Shown: positions 32,701 to 39,742 of the stretch, one piece after another | Layout: each line of letters begins with the position of its first letter | Position numbering within the stretch: position 1 is the stretch's first letter | Source: Bacteroidales bacterium | GTDB taxonomy: Bacteria > Bacteroidota > Bacteroidia > Bacteroidales > UBA932 | DNA: 64,000 bases | Assembly: GCA_016287075.1 (NCBI GenBank) | Contig: JAEEVC010000004.1 | Location: 1 to 64,000, forward strand | Direction of reading: 5' to 3' | The notes under the pieces: generated by a model | What the model was told of the DNA's origin: nothing | The model's database searches: none | The model's input: the letters and a program-made list of their open reading frames with translations, nothing else | Made by a program: the position numbers and the translations under genes

Positions 32701-34054
32701 CCAGGCCATTATAGTAAACCGCATCAACATAATAGTGGCCCAACTCATCCGTAAAAGTATAGCTTCTTCTCCAATTTGTGTTCTCTACAGGATTGTCATT
32801 GTTTACAGGGAGAAGTAGAACCGGCATGGATATCTCTCCAATCATGTCTTTTGACAAGGAAATATCGTTGTCCATATAATACGCAGATACCATGTAGGTC
32901 CCCGTTGTATCCGGACACGTTATCTGGATTTCACTTCCGGTTCCTTCCGCCGTACCGACAATAGTCCCATTCTGCTTCAAATAATAGGTTATACCATATT
33001 GAGAGCCATTTGAAACGGCGAATAACTGTGTTCTTCCTTCATTTGTCTTCGGCGCGAAACAGAAGGCCTTCAGCTTCCCACCACTTTCCTGTGTAAATCG
33101 GATGGTCTCTCTTCCGATAGGGAATCCGGTATTCCAACTCCTGGACTGGCCGGTAAAGTTCGGTAAACAATGATAGTTGAGCCGAACCTTTTTATGATCG
33201 TGGCTATAAGCAATGACCTCCACATGGAAACCCACCGGCCACATTCCAGTCATTTCTGTTTGAAGCAGTTCCAGATAGGATTCTAGCATCTCCGTATCAA
33301 TTGCAGAACGGCTTTCAAATAGAATCGACCCAACCCCACCGCTGGGTGGCAACCCGATAGCATACCCCCCGTTTACATTGAAAAAATGATTGGAGAAGAT
33401 TTCACTTTCATAAGCCACAACGGTTCCGTTACAAAAGATCTCAGCATTTTCCCCGACCAGGTAGGTTCCCGGGCCGGATAGATGGTAAACGATACGGCCA
33501 TTTACTGGATTCTTGTTCTGAATAGCAACGTAAGCTCCGTTTTCATATCGGTATAGTGTATAGTTTTGTGTATTGTCCGCTCCTGTCACGACAATATCAA
33601 AGAATTGACCCGGAATCATGTTTTCGTGATCCACCGCACTGATGGTCCCTTGAAGAATCGCTCCTCCCTGCGTTACCACGTGGTATGAATAATCGGAAGA
33701 TCCTTTGAAAGATACGGTTCCGGTCAAAGTTCCGACAGGCAATGCCGGGATGGACAAACTTGCAGAAAAGAGAAGATAGTCTCCGTCATAGCCTGCGCTT
33801 CGCACTTCAGAGACACCAATACCTGAAGAGTAAAGGTTTTCCAGAAGGACATCCCTCACATTTTGTGTCAAGGAATTATAGTGCTCCGATGTCAATCCGA
33901 CGGTGACATCTATTACTCCCCCAGATCCGGAAACATAATCCGGACTGACGTCGACGAAGGTGTCAAATGAATTATAAGAAAACTGCCAGTTCCGTTGTCC
34001 AAAAGAACAAAGACAGAACAAAAGCAAAGGAATGGCACATAAATATCTTTTCAT
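29738..34054 (-). CDS. RHS-repeat polymorphic toxin with variable C-terminal tip
   Basis: 1438 residues with a Sec signal (MKRYLCAIPLLLFCLCSFGQ). Residues about 25-450 hold beta-sandwich-like domains. From about 560 to 1150 there are RHS/YD repeats (YDSEDRIVYMAQEKAHYLYEY-like), forming the cage that encloses the tip. The core ends with LFNGKEMQVLAGINLYDYGA, FYNPRTGMWLTRDPLADDYK and NPVNVVDPDGES at about 1225. The last 213 residues are the tip, with RGMPISRGKKPIIASARDVG, AGYMSAVN and GTFDDPL. This resembles the Ntox44 group (GN..aG, then DDP), but I am not certain. It starts 3 bp after the TcB-like gene and is followed after 5 bp by a candidate immunity gene. No VgrG, PAAR or other type VI part is present. 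Confidence 0.88.
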   Translation of the reverse strand: MKRYLCAIPLLLFCLCSFGQRNWQFSYNSFDTFVDVSPDYVSGSGGVIDVTVGLTSEHYNSLTQNVRDVLLENLYSSGIGVSEVRSAGYDGDYLLFSASLSIPALPVGTLTGTVSFKGSSDYSYHVVTQGGAILQGTISAVDHENMIPGQFFDIVVTGADNTQNYTLYRYENGAYVAIQNKNPVNGRIVYHLSGPGTYLVGENAEIFCNGTVVAYESEIFSNHFFNVNGGYAIGLPPSGGVGSILFESRSAIDTEMLESYLELLQTEMTGMWPVGFHVEVIAYSHDHKKVRLNYHCLPNFTGQSRSWNTGFPIGRETIRFTQESGGKLKAFCFAPKTNEGRTQLFAVSNGSQYGITYYLKQNGTIVGTAEGTGSEIQITCPDTTGTYMVSAYYMDNDISLSKDMIGEISMPVLLLPVNNDNPVENTNWRRSYTFTDELGHYYVDAVYYNGLGYPDQEVNGFASGNCRKHIYRPIVYDNMLNPDAEVLLPYVKYAPRVSKDDSSLTSQASYYASVFGSPESATAHSVSDYEPSTRHRITRSRQPGRKYADMDKWIHHSYRMNQENEVPKTIGQNSQTDYYPQASLLAHTTTDEDGRMVTEYKDSRDNIRSVRYYSLPADTTSFFDVRYSYDILGRLSSVSTGYAYQYDEYGRLVQKFVPGGGNETYLYDSEDRIVYMAQEKAHYLYEYDDYGRLIRTHVKPERWSGYDTLHDSLSVVPTPAAFDGTLLCETVWGTYPSSAIPFASVPGIVDSTDVSRKTRGMRTFERLAVLLDENRQDGDMTYVERTYYYDDCARIIQIAESTQLGSLLRTSWQYDYLGNPLVLVEEHERGAGADRKKMCFSYDDRGREIYRSVAYNDETMATVFTSYDDLGRVSETRTEIGELITTENKSYTLQGRLKETAGDYLNQHLYYEDEIPETELPVQYGGNIAGYEWNHGLGTGSHIYSYYYDGRNRLYGADRYDSILDASETAQYNDLGRIMTLSRYDSGNDCVDDLYFSQVGVSCPGYVEVRDDMDEYTRYNFAYDERGNQTEDQLDGLTITYNMMDKPSCISTSSGQISYYTYLADGTKTELACDNGSGYEYVGPFRYRLEEGELVLDEIPFPGGRIRKDEEGHLTADYYALDYLGSVRTIVNESGDKQVFDYYPYGMLWPECSGAVLEGNQVLFNGKEMQVLAGINLYDYGARFYNPRTGMWLTRDPLADDYKEYSPYVFCAGNPVNVVDPDGESTYVRMISPECYRVIDGGDPEDGDDNIYVVYYDANGAAHPDYSIGTTATPYSFYDCENNRWAVDAIINLNDHSAFRYTDYFVDNDISLLDYIRKARNYGLFDFKETNFDENEVGIHHEESYIYRGMPISRGKKPIIASARDVGNIVAGYMSAVNHIPYSLHRFVCDFYQSVVSNQGVMTRGTFDDPLTFPWFLEGLSSTAAQRLGWQIGHGNKR

Positions 34055-34057
34055 GGG

Positions 34058-37045
34058 TTATTCGCTAATTATATGATATTTATACTCGGTAATCGGACGA
34101 CCTCTGTTATCGGCGACCTGGCAAAGTCTGCCGTTTGTATCATAACTGTAATATGTGCTTAGACGGGCAGGCGTGCATATTCGTAAAACACCGACAAAAG
34201 GCTTCCATTCGTAAATGCTTGTTTCAAAAGAAGAAGACTCGTAGAGGAGCGCTTCTTGCTGGCCTGTCAGCTTGCCCGGGAGAGCCAAACTTTTCAAGTC
34301 AACGCCCAACAGGCTGCCAATGGCTTGACGACTTGCATTCTCTAAGCGCGCAACGGGGTACAAGCCCCTATATCCCCAGATAAATGAAGTCGGACGGCCA
34401 GAGCGGTTTCTTATTTCGATAGGCCTGTTCAGCGTATTATATGTGTATGTCTCCTCTGTCACAAGATCATTATCAAATGAAAACCCGGTGTATGATAGAC
34501 CATGAATTTTAGCAGTTTTCAAACTGTCAAGGCATATTTGTGAGCCGTTCAGGCCATACTTGTAAAAACGTCCCTCTGTCAGTCGGTATTGGGATTCCGA
34601 GGGAGTAGCTGTGTTCCTTGAAAAAGCTTTCAGTGTACGGATGGGAAAGTTCAAAATGTTCTTCTGCTGCATGACAGCATAAATAGGATCCTCGGCCGTG
34701 TTGACATCATTTAAGTATTGGGTTCGGGACAGTGTCGCCGTTCCCAATCCGTAGTCTCGTGAGCAAGTTTCCATCAGTTGGTTTAATCCATTGTACGCAT
34801 AAGAGTCAACGACTACAAGTGAATCCGATCCTTCATAAATTGTCCGTTTAAGCGATTTGGGAAGGACATTGTCTAAGTAAATCCTCTTTTCATATACAAC
34901 TTGGTCAGCGTGTCCTGCTCCGCTTATATAAGGATAATCATTTGTCGTTTTATTCTCATATTCATACTCTTCCATTAACCAGGGATTCGGGGAGTTTTCC
35001 GAATAGCAGGTTTTTTTTACCATTTTTCCGCGGAATGCATGCCTTGAATAGGGTTCCATATGGACCTTCAGCAAATCGAGATCGACAGCATCGTGGTTAT
35101 CATCATTATAGCGGTAGTTGTCCGGATATAAATCCTGGCAAGCCATATCCCTTACCGAAGAAAAGGAATACGATGTAATGGCCCCGTTGGTCGACTCTTC
35201 GCATACTCTTGAATAGCATATATCATAAGAGTCGACCGGATAGGAAAAACCGCTCCAGGAAGTCATGGTCATCAGATAAAAATGAGTTTGCAGTATTCCG
35301 CTTTTGTAACCTTCCAGAAAACAATAGTACATGGGATCTCGCATGAGGATACCTGAACTGCTATCCCCCTCGGCAGTATATTTATATTCTCTTTTGTAAT
35401 CCGGAGAAGAAAGAGAACTGTCTGTTATTTTCTTTATGCGAACGCCGCCTCCTGGATTATCATAGCTGGTTTCTGTGAGCGCTGGTTGGTAGGCATTAGC
35501 ATGTGTCCGTTTCATTACTGCCGAGAAAGTATTTCCTTCATACTCATATGATGTGTATCCTCCTGTCGGATAGGAAAGACGGCTCAGGCACCCTTTAATG
35601 GATGCAGCCGCATTCGGTTCTCGTTTGGAAGTCTGCGTATTGATAGACTGTTCCAGGGTATTGGGGAGGACTTGAACCTGGGGGATTAACTCTGATAACA
35701 CATATCTTGGCAAAGTCGCATTCAAATATCCCCAATGATCAATGGATGTCGTCCCCTGATATGGGAATGCGTCTTCCGAATAATAATCCATCCCATAAAC
35801 TCCTTCTCCGGAGAGGTAAAGAGATTTTAGGAGAAGGATGGGGTTCCCCGAAGAAAACTGATCCTTATAAGCGAAACGGATGATCTTTAAGGTGTCGTTT
35901 GAAAGCGTGTTTCTAACAATCAGACTATCCAGTTTTTTGCAACAGGCAACGTCTTCAAGATCATTCAAAGACGACCGATATCTCTTTTCATTCTGTATCC
36001 GGTTGCTTGAATACACCTGTATATCGAATCCAACGTCGTTTACCTGAATCCTTTCAGGAATGACATAAGATGTCGTACACAAGCGGAATCCTTTGATGGT
36101 GTTCGCCAAAGTGAGGGTGTTCATTTCCGAGGACATTTCGTTGGGACTTGTATAGTCAAGAGAATCGTAATTATAACCCCAACCAGCATATGGCTGAACG
36201 CATGTAGTATATGACGGACTTGCATATCGGATTGACAACGATCGTCCGTTTGGTGCAAGAATTTCCGTCAGATACCACTGGACGATATCTCTGGAGGGGT
36301 CTCCCGGCAAATTATGTCCGGACCATTCATCGAAAATGACATAGGATTGAAACAACTCGCCCAAACAACTTTCGAATGTATATCTCATCCCATCACCGGC
36401 AATAATAGTTATGCTTGCCATTGATTGGAGATCGTTTATTTCTACGCTGTATTCTCCTGCAGGGTGAGCTGTGTCATAAAACAAGGGGATGATAGAATTG
36501 TTCTTTCTGATTAAGATGAATTTCCCTGAATGGCCCAGAAACGAAAAGGAAAATACATCCGGCTCCGCCTCGTACCGAACGGCTCCTGATTTATAGTAAT
36601 AATTCCAATTCTGATCAACATCCCATGTCTCTCCGAAGGGATCCGCATCATAATAATTGACATTTCGATATAGGTGACCCAAAAGACCATATCTGCTGGC
36701 CTCATCAGGAATTCCATTGATCTCCCTCGTTATGACTCCTCCGGCATTTAGTGTCCAACCTAAACCTGCAGGGCCTGTCGTCCTGTTGGGTTGATAACCG
36801 CTTGTCGTGTAATTAAGGGTGACTGGGAATTCAAAATCCGGGTCTTTGTAGGTATAAAGAGGAATACTCACATGAAGTGTACCTGTATATAAATCCGGGG
36901 AGGACTGTCCTCCATATTTGATCATGCTCCAAGCATCCGGAGCAATTGGAATTATGGCATCTTCTTGCCATTGTTGCGCATATGACTTTGATAGAAGAAA
37001 GAGTAGGGCAACAATAGAAACAGCTGTTCGTTTCATATTTTTCAT
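34058..37045 (-). CDS. Large secreted SpvB/TcB-like RHS partner protein
   Basis: 995 residues with a signal peptide (MKNMKRTAVSIVALLFLLSK, cleavage near SYAQ). Residues 40-105 have the SpvB/TcB-type start of RHS shells: DLYTGTLHVSIPLYTYKDPD, VTLNYTTSGYQPN and GPAGLGWTLNAGG at 91-103. The middle has repeated YEYEG/YKYTAEGD-type strands, and the end has a YD repeat (TYYSYDTNGRLCQVADNRGR, EYKYH). There is no toxin tip. It is directly upstream of the RHS gene (3 bp), so the two may form the two halves of a cage, as TcB and TcC do in Tc toxins. That pairing is inferred from gene order and motifs. The gene is AT-rich throughout. Confidence 0.75.
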   Translation of the reverse strand: MKNMKRTAVSIVALLFLLSKSYAQQWQEDAIIPIAPDAWSMIKYGGQSSPDLYTGTLHVSIPLYTYKDPDFEFPVTLNYTTSGYQPNRTTGPAGLGWTLNAGGVITREINGIPDEASRYGLLGHLYRNVNYYDADPFGETWDVDQNWNYYYKSGAVRYEAEPDVFSFSFLGHSGKFILIRKNNSIIPLFYDTAHPAGEYSVEINDLQSMASITIIAGDGMRYTFESCLGELFQSYVIFDEWSGHNLPGDPSRDIVQWYLTEILAPNGRSLSIRYASPSYTTCVQPYAGWGYNYDSLDYTSPNEMSSEMNTLTLANTIKGFRLCTTSYVIPERIQVNDVGFDIQVYSSNRIQNEKRYRSSLNDLEDVACCKKLDSLIVRNTLSNDTLKIIRFAYKDQFSSGNPILLLKSLYLSGEGVYGMDYYSEDAFPYQGTTSIDHWGYLNATLPRYVLSELIPQVQVLPNTLEQSINTQTSKREPNAAASIKGCLSRLSYPTGGYTSYEYEGNTFSAVMKRTHANAYQPALTETSYDNPGGGVRIKKITDSSLSSPDYKREYKYTAEGDSSSGILMRDPMYYCFLEGYKSGILQTHFYLMTMTSWSGFSYPVDSYDICYSRVCEESTNGAITSYSFSSVRDMACQDLYPDNYRYNDDNHDAVDLDLLKVHMEPYSRHAFRGKMVKKTCYSENSPNPWLMEEYEYENKTTNDYPYISGAGHADQVVYEKRIYLDNVLPKSLKRTIYEGSDSLVVVDSYAYNGLNQLMETCSRDYGLGTATLSRTQYLNDVNTAEDPIYAVMQQKNILNFPIRTLKAFSRNTATPSESQYRLTEGRFYKYGLNGSQICLDSLKTAKIHGLSYTGFSFDNDLVTEETYTYNTLNRPIEIRNRSGRPTSFIWGYRGLYPVARLENASRQAIGSLLGVDLKSLALPGKLTGQQEALLYESSSFETSIYEWKPFVGVLRICTPARLSTYYSYDTNGRLCQVADNRGRPITEYKYHIISE

Positions 37046-37050
37046 AATAA

Positions 37051-37083
37051 CGGCCGGGCGGGGACTGCGCCCCGCCGCGGCCG
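37051..37083 (-). promoter_or_regulatory. GC-rich hairpin between DUF3244 and TcB-like genes
   Basis: GGCCGGGCGGGG (from 37052), a six-base loop, and CCCCGCCGCGGCC (37070-37082). It is strikingly GC-rich in an AT-rich region. On the minus strand it follows the DUF3244 stop, has no T-run and ends a few bases before the next start. It may be an attenuator, a processing site or a stabiliser that sets unequal expression of DUF3244 and the toxin genes. Confidence 0.55.
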
Positions 37084-37103
37084 GAAGTTAAACATAGCTC
37101 ACC

Positions 37104-37481
37104 CTACAGGGAGAATTCCCCGTAGAACTGCATTCCGCTCTCGAGCGTGAATGTGAGGGTGTACGTGCCGGCATCACCGCTGAAAGGAATCAGGACGAGA
37201 CCGGTGCCTTCCACCTGGTCAGATACGGTCTCCGCCGTGCTGAGGTTCACCAGTTCATAGTCCACGTCACCTAAATCACCTGTGAAAGTGATATACACCG
37301 TGTTCCCGTTGACCATCGCGGAAATAGGAACCTCCACGGGCATACGGGGTGCATCGGGGAGAATAGGAGGTTTTGGTGAAACAACAATGGGTGTTCCTTC
37401 TCCGGCGGATGTCCTTGACATGGCCGGAAACGCACTTGCCACCGCGAGGCAAGCCGTTAAAATGATGATCAGTTTCCTCAT
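37104..37481 (-). CDS. DUF3244 family small secreted protein
   Basis: 125 residues from the ATG at 37481, which opens a signal peptide (MRKLIIILTACLAVASAFPA); upstream codons in the frame lie in the promoter. The mature part has a Pro-rich stretch (VVSPKPPILPDAPRMPVEVP) and a single Ig-like DUF3244 domain (GNTVYITFTGDLGDVDYEL, ending QFYGEFSL). The family is common in Bacteroidetes next to TPR/HTH regulators and large secreted proteins; its role is unknown. It is the first gene after the promoter at 37504-37534 and precedes the toxin genes. An accessory or secretion-linked role is possible. Confidence 0.8.
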   Translation of the reverse strand: MRKLIIILTACLAVASAFPAMSRTSAGEGTPIVVSPKPPILPDAPRMPVEVPISAMVNGNTVYITFTGDLGDVDYELVNLSTAETVSDQVEGTGLVLIPFSGDAGTYTLTFTLESGMQFYGEFSL

Positions 37482-37503
37482 AATCTGAGTCTTTAATTCG
37501 GCC

Positions 37504-37534
37504 GCAAGATACGGCTTCTGATCAGGCCTGTCAA
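37504..37534 (-). promoter_or_regulatory. Promoter of the DUF3244-TcB-RHS operon
   Basis: On the minus strand: TTG (37532-37534), a 20-nt spacer and TATCTTGC (37504-37511), which differs from TAnnTTTG in the last bases. The imperfect -7 box suggests that an activator is needed. Confidence 0.6.
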
Positions 37535-37547
37535 TTTGTAACAATTA

Positions 37548-37563
37548 CGTTACCCACGTAACG
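37548..37563. promoter_or_regulatory. Candidate operator upstream of the RHS operon promoter
   Basis: Exact inverted repeat CGTTAC-CCAC-GTAACG, about 14 bp upstream of the -33 element. The position fits an activator site. The neighbouring regulator at 37627-39333 is the obvious candidate, but this is inference. Confidence 0.4.
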
Positions 37564-37626
37564 CACTGATAATCAGATATCATTTTTGACACCTGATTTA
37601 CATGTGAGAAAAAGAAGGAAATAATT

Positions 37627-39333
37627 CTATTTTGAGAAGACTTCTGGGGCTTTCAGCGGTTCCCGATAGATTTTGTCGATGAAAAAAGCCGCATCGCGAG
37701 CGCCCGTTTTCAGAATCCGTTCCTTGTAGCGGGTCTTCCGCGTTGAAAGGGTTCCGGGCTCGATTCCTGTCACCAGACTGATACCCTTTATCGGCGTTCC
37801 AGCAACGAGCAGGGTGATAATCCGATAATCCTGTTCCGTCATCTTGTCACCGAATAAAAGACGAAGACGGGCGATTACTTGTTCATGGCTTTCGTTCACC
37901 GCTTTCTCCAATCCAATCAGGAAAGTCGTATCACCCCGCAGTGCGTTGATTTCCTGCTTACAATCATTGACGACCGTCTTCATCCTGTCGAAATGGTCAT
38001 AACTGCTTTCCCGGGAAGGTGCTTCCTGCAGGGCCGAGTATTCGCGCCCCAGCATGGTGATGACTGAGATCCTGCCGACAATCATGGAGATGAGGCCGGC
38101 TTTTTGACGCTCGTCATTCTCTTTCAAAAGCATTATCTGCTCTTTGAGCTCACCCTCTACAGCTTCGAAACGATCCACTTCCTGATCGAATTCCTTTTTT
38201 TTCCTTCGATAATAGCCCAGGGCGAGGAACCCTGAAAGGATCACAAGACAACCGACGAGAATGAGGATAACAAGTCGCTTTTGCGCCAAGTCTTTCTGAT
38301 ACTCCGATTCTCTCCTGTAACTGTCATTCTGTGCATGCATGACAGACCTTTTCAATCGAAGCACGGTTAACGAATCCTCGATATCGAAACACTTCCGAAG
38401 ATCCAGGTCGGCGGATTCAAATTCTTTCCTTGCAGCAAGATACTCATAGCTTCCAAAATAACAGCTTGCCGAGTCTACTGCTGTCACCGCAGCAACGCGT
38501 GCGATATCCAAATAATACTTTGCAGAGTCCATTTGGCCTGTATAAACAAAGGCCCTCGCCTTTATTATCGCCGGATCCGTATACATCCTTCCCCCTGCCC
38601 GCTGGTACGCGGCCATGGCATTCAGGACTTCTTTCGGTTCCGGTTCGGTCTGATTCATTTTCAGGCCGGCAAGCGACATAAACGCATTTCTCTCCAGGCT
38701 TGCATTCAAATTTGAATCCCTCAGCACCACATGGTGTAAACTGTCGCTTTCGCGGTATCGACCGGTATTCTGACAACAACGGGCGAGTCCCAGCAATGAA
38801 TATAGTGCATAGTTATCCTCTCCAGCCATTCTGAATGCATCAAGGGATTCTTCTATACACTGTTTTGATTCATCATAATCCCATTCTTCGTGATGAAGCA
38901 TGCCTAAGTTCCTGGCAGACAACCCGATATAATGATAATCCTTATTCTGTTTTGCCAGAGAGCGGGCTTTCTCCAAATCCTGCAGCGCACCTATGGTATT
39001 GCCGAGATTCTTCTGTACCAGGCCATCATAATAGTATGCCTTCATCTTATGATCCCGGTCCCGGCTGTTTTTATAATAATCGAGTGCCATCCGCGTCAAG
39101 GAATCATTTTCAACGTCGATATAGCACCTGTCAAGCGCCATGCTGTAGAGCAGCGCATAATAGGCCTTCCCGCGCCTTGATTTCAGAGAAGAAGACTTCC
39201 AGTCCTGTAAGATGACCCATGCAGAATCCGGTCGATCCTGTATCATTCGCTCCACTTCCGTGAGGCGACACACGGGTAATTCACATGCATACAGGAGAAA
39301 GATTCCTGTCAAGATAAATATACAGTTCTTCAT
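37627..39333 (-). CDS. TPR-containing membrane regulator with C-terminal HTH
   Basis: 568 residues from the ATG at 39333. Lipobox-like start (MKNCIFILTGIFLLYACELP). TPR repeats cover about 50-330 (AYYYDGLVQKNLGNTIGALQ, IGLSARNLGMLHHEEWDYDE, SLLGLARCCQNTGRYRESDS). A membrane helix is at about 355-377 (LVILILVGCLVILSGFLALG) and a coiled coil at about 385-420 (KKKEFDQEVDRFEAVEGELK). The C-terminal helix-turn-helix domain (about 490-555: MTEQDYRIITLLVAGTPIKG, then PGTLSTRKTRYKERIL) is LuxR-like. This is a common Bacteroidetes regulator type that senses in the periplasm and acts on DNA inside. It lies 145 bp upstream of DUF3244 and probably controls the toxin operon. Confidence 0.82.
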   Translation of the reverse strand: MKNCIFILTGIFLLYACELPVCRLTEVERMIQDRPDSAWVILQDWKSSSLKSRRGKAYYALLYSMALDRCYIDVENDSLTRMALDYYKNSRDRDHKMKAYYYDGLVQKNLGNTIGALQDLEKARSLAKQNKDYHYIGLSARNLGMLHHEEWDYDESKQCIEESLDAFRMAGEDNYALYSLLGLARCCQNTGRYRESDSLHHVVLRDSNLNASLERNAFMSLAGLKMNQTEPEPKEVLNAMAAYQRAGGRMYTDPAIIKARAFVYTGQMDSAKYYLDIARVAAVTAVDSASCYFGSYEYLAARKEFESADLDLRKCFDIEDSLTVLRLKRSVMHAQNDSYRRESEYQKDLAQKRLVILILVGCLVILSGFLALGYYRRKKKEFDQEVDRFEAVEGELKEQIMLLKENDERQKAGLISMIVGRISVITMLGREYSALQEAPSRESSYDHFDRMKTVVNDCKQEINALRGDTTFLIGLEKAVNESHEQVIARLRLLFGDKMTEQDYRIITLLVAGTPIKGISLVTGIEPGTLSTRKTRYKERILKTGARDAAFFIDKIYREPLKAPEVFSK

Positions 39334-39354
39334 CAACAGAAAAGGTATCTAAAA

Positions 39355-39362
39355 CAAAGATA
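39355..39362 (-). promoter_or_regulatory. Candidate -7 box of the TPR/HTH regulator
   Basis: TATCTTTG on the minus strand, about 22 nt before the ATG at 39333. The -33 position has a T-run instead of TTG, so it is a weak match. It follows directly after the terminator of the non-coding RNA. Confidence 0.5.
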
Positions 39363-39380
39363 TGGATTCTTTCGGAAAGA

Positions 39381-39663
39381 AAAAAAGGGCTGCCAACCGA
39401 AACTGTCTGATTGAACAGAAGGTGAATTAAAGAAGCCGGCAGCCCTGAATTACTTCAGATGCCGCCGACCGTAAAAAACACGTGGGGTTCTATTCCGGGA
39501 CAAAGGTTCTGGAAAACCCGTATGCCAAAATAGAATTTCCCACGTGCCGAAGCACGTGAGAAATCCTATCTGTCGGCTGCATACGTTCAAATTTTCCAGA
39601 TTCTTGTCCAGCGACATCAAGGATCTCTTCTTATCTTTCCAGATATGAGAGTCGTATTTCTTT
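39381..39663 (-). ncRNA. ssrS: 6S-like regulatory RNA (Bacteroidales type)
   Basis: No gene lies in 39337-39742. On the minus strand a perfect promoter is followed by a rod-like foldable transcript: nested stems CTGGAAAA/TTTTCCAG, CGTATGC/GCATACG, an 11-bp ATAGGATTTCT/GGAAATTCTAT stem and an apical CACGTGC-TTCG-GCACGTG hairpin. All lie on one long imperfect helix with internal bubbles. It ends in GGGCTGCC/GGCAGCCC followed by a T-run. The size, rod shape and strong own promoter fit 6S RNA, which sequesters RNA polymerase holoenzyme. In Bacteroidales, 6S RNA corresponds to the Rfam Bacteroidales-1 class, as I recall it. I saw no tmRNA tag, RNase P or SRP signature. The class is inferred from structure, not from a database match. 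Confidence 0.55.
39387..39445 (-). terminator. Intrinsic terminator of the non-coding RNA
   Basis: GGGCTGCC (39387-39394) pairs with GGCAGCCC (39438-39445). On the minus strand it is followed by six T's (39381-39386). The loop is long and may hold further structure. Confidence 0.65.
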
Positions 39664-39669
39664 CGTCTG

Positions 39670-39700
39670 CAAAAGTAAAGAAAAGAATCAGTAAAACCAA
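39670..39700 (-). promoter_or_regulatory. Strong promoter of the non-coding RNA
   Basis: On the minus strand: TTG (39698-39700), a 20-nt spacer and TACTTTTG (39670-39677), an exact consensus. No start codon follows within a plausible leader, which supports an RNA gene. Confidence 0.75.
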
Positions 39701-39702
39701 AA

Positions 39703-39735
39703 AAGATGACCGAAACCGTGCAGCCCGGTCATCTT
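39703..39735 (-). terminator. Terminator of the nine-gene operon
   Basis: AAGATGACCG (39703-39712) pairs with CGGTCATCTT (39726-39735), followed on the minus strand by a T-run (39699-39704). It begins 7 bp after the GH3 stop. Confidence 0.85.
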
Positions 39736-39742
39736 CCATGAT

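Noticed and set aside
29738..37045. Type VI secretion effector locus
   Set aside because: No VgrG, Hcp, PAAR, DUF4280 or adaptor gene nearby; both large proteins begin with Sec signals.
21561..39333. Island as an integrated conjugative element or prophage
   Set aside because: No integrase, relaxase, Tra, capsid or terminase gene and no tRNA attachment site is present in the region.
39381..39663. tmRNA, RNase P or SRP RNA
   Set aside because: No tag-peptide frame with a tRNA-like CCA end, no RNase P GAGGAAAGTCC core and no SRP tetraloop motif; the rod-like fold fits 6S better.
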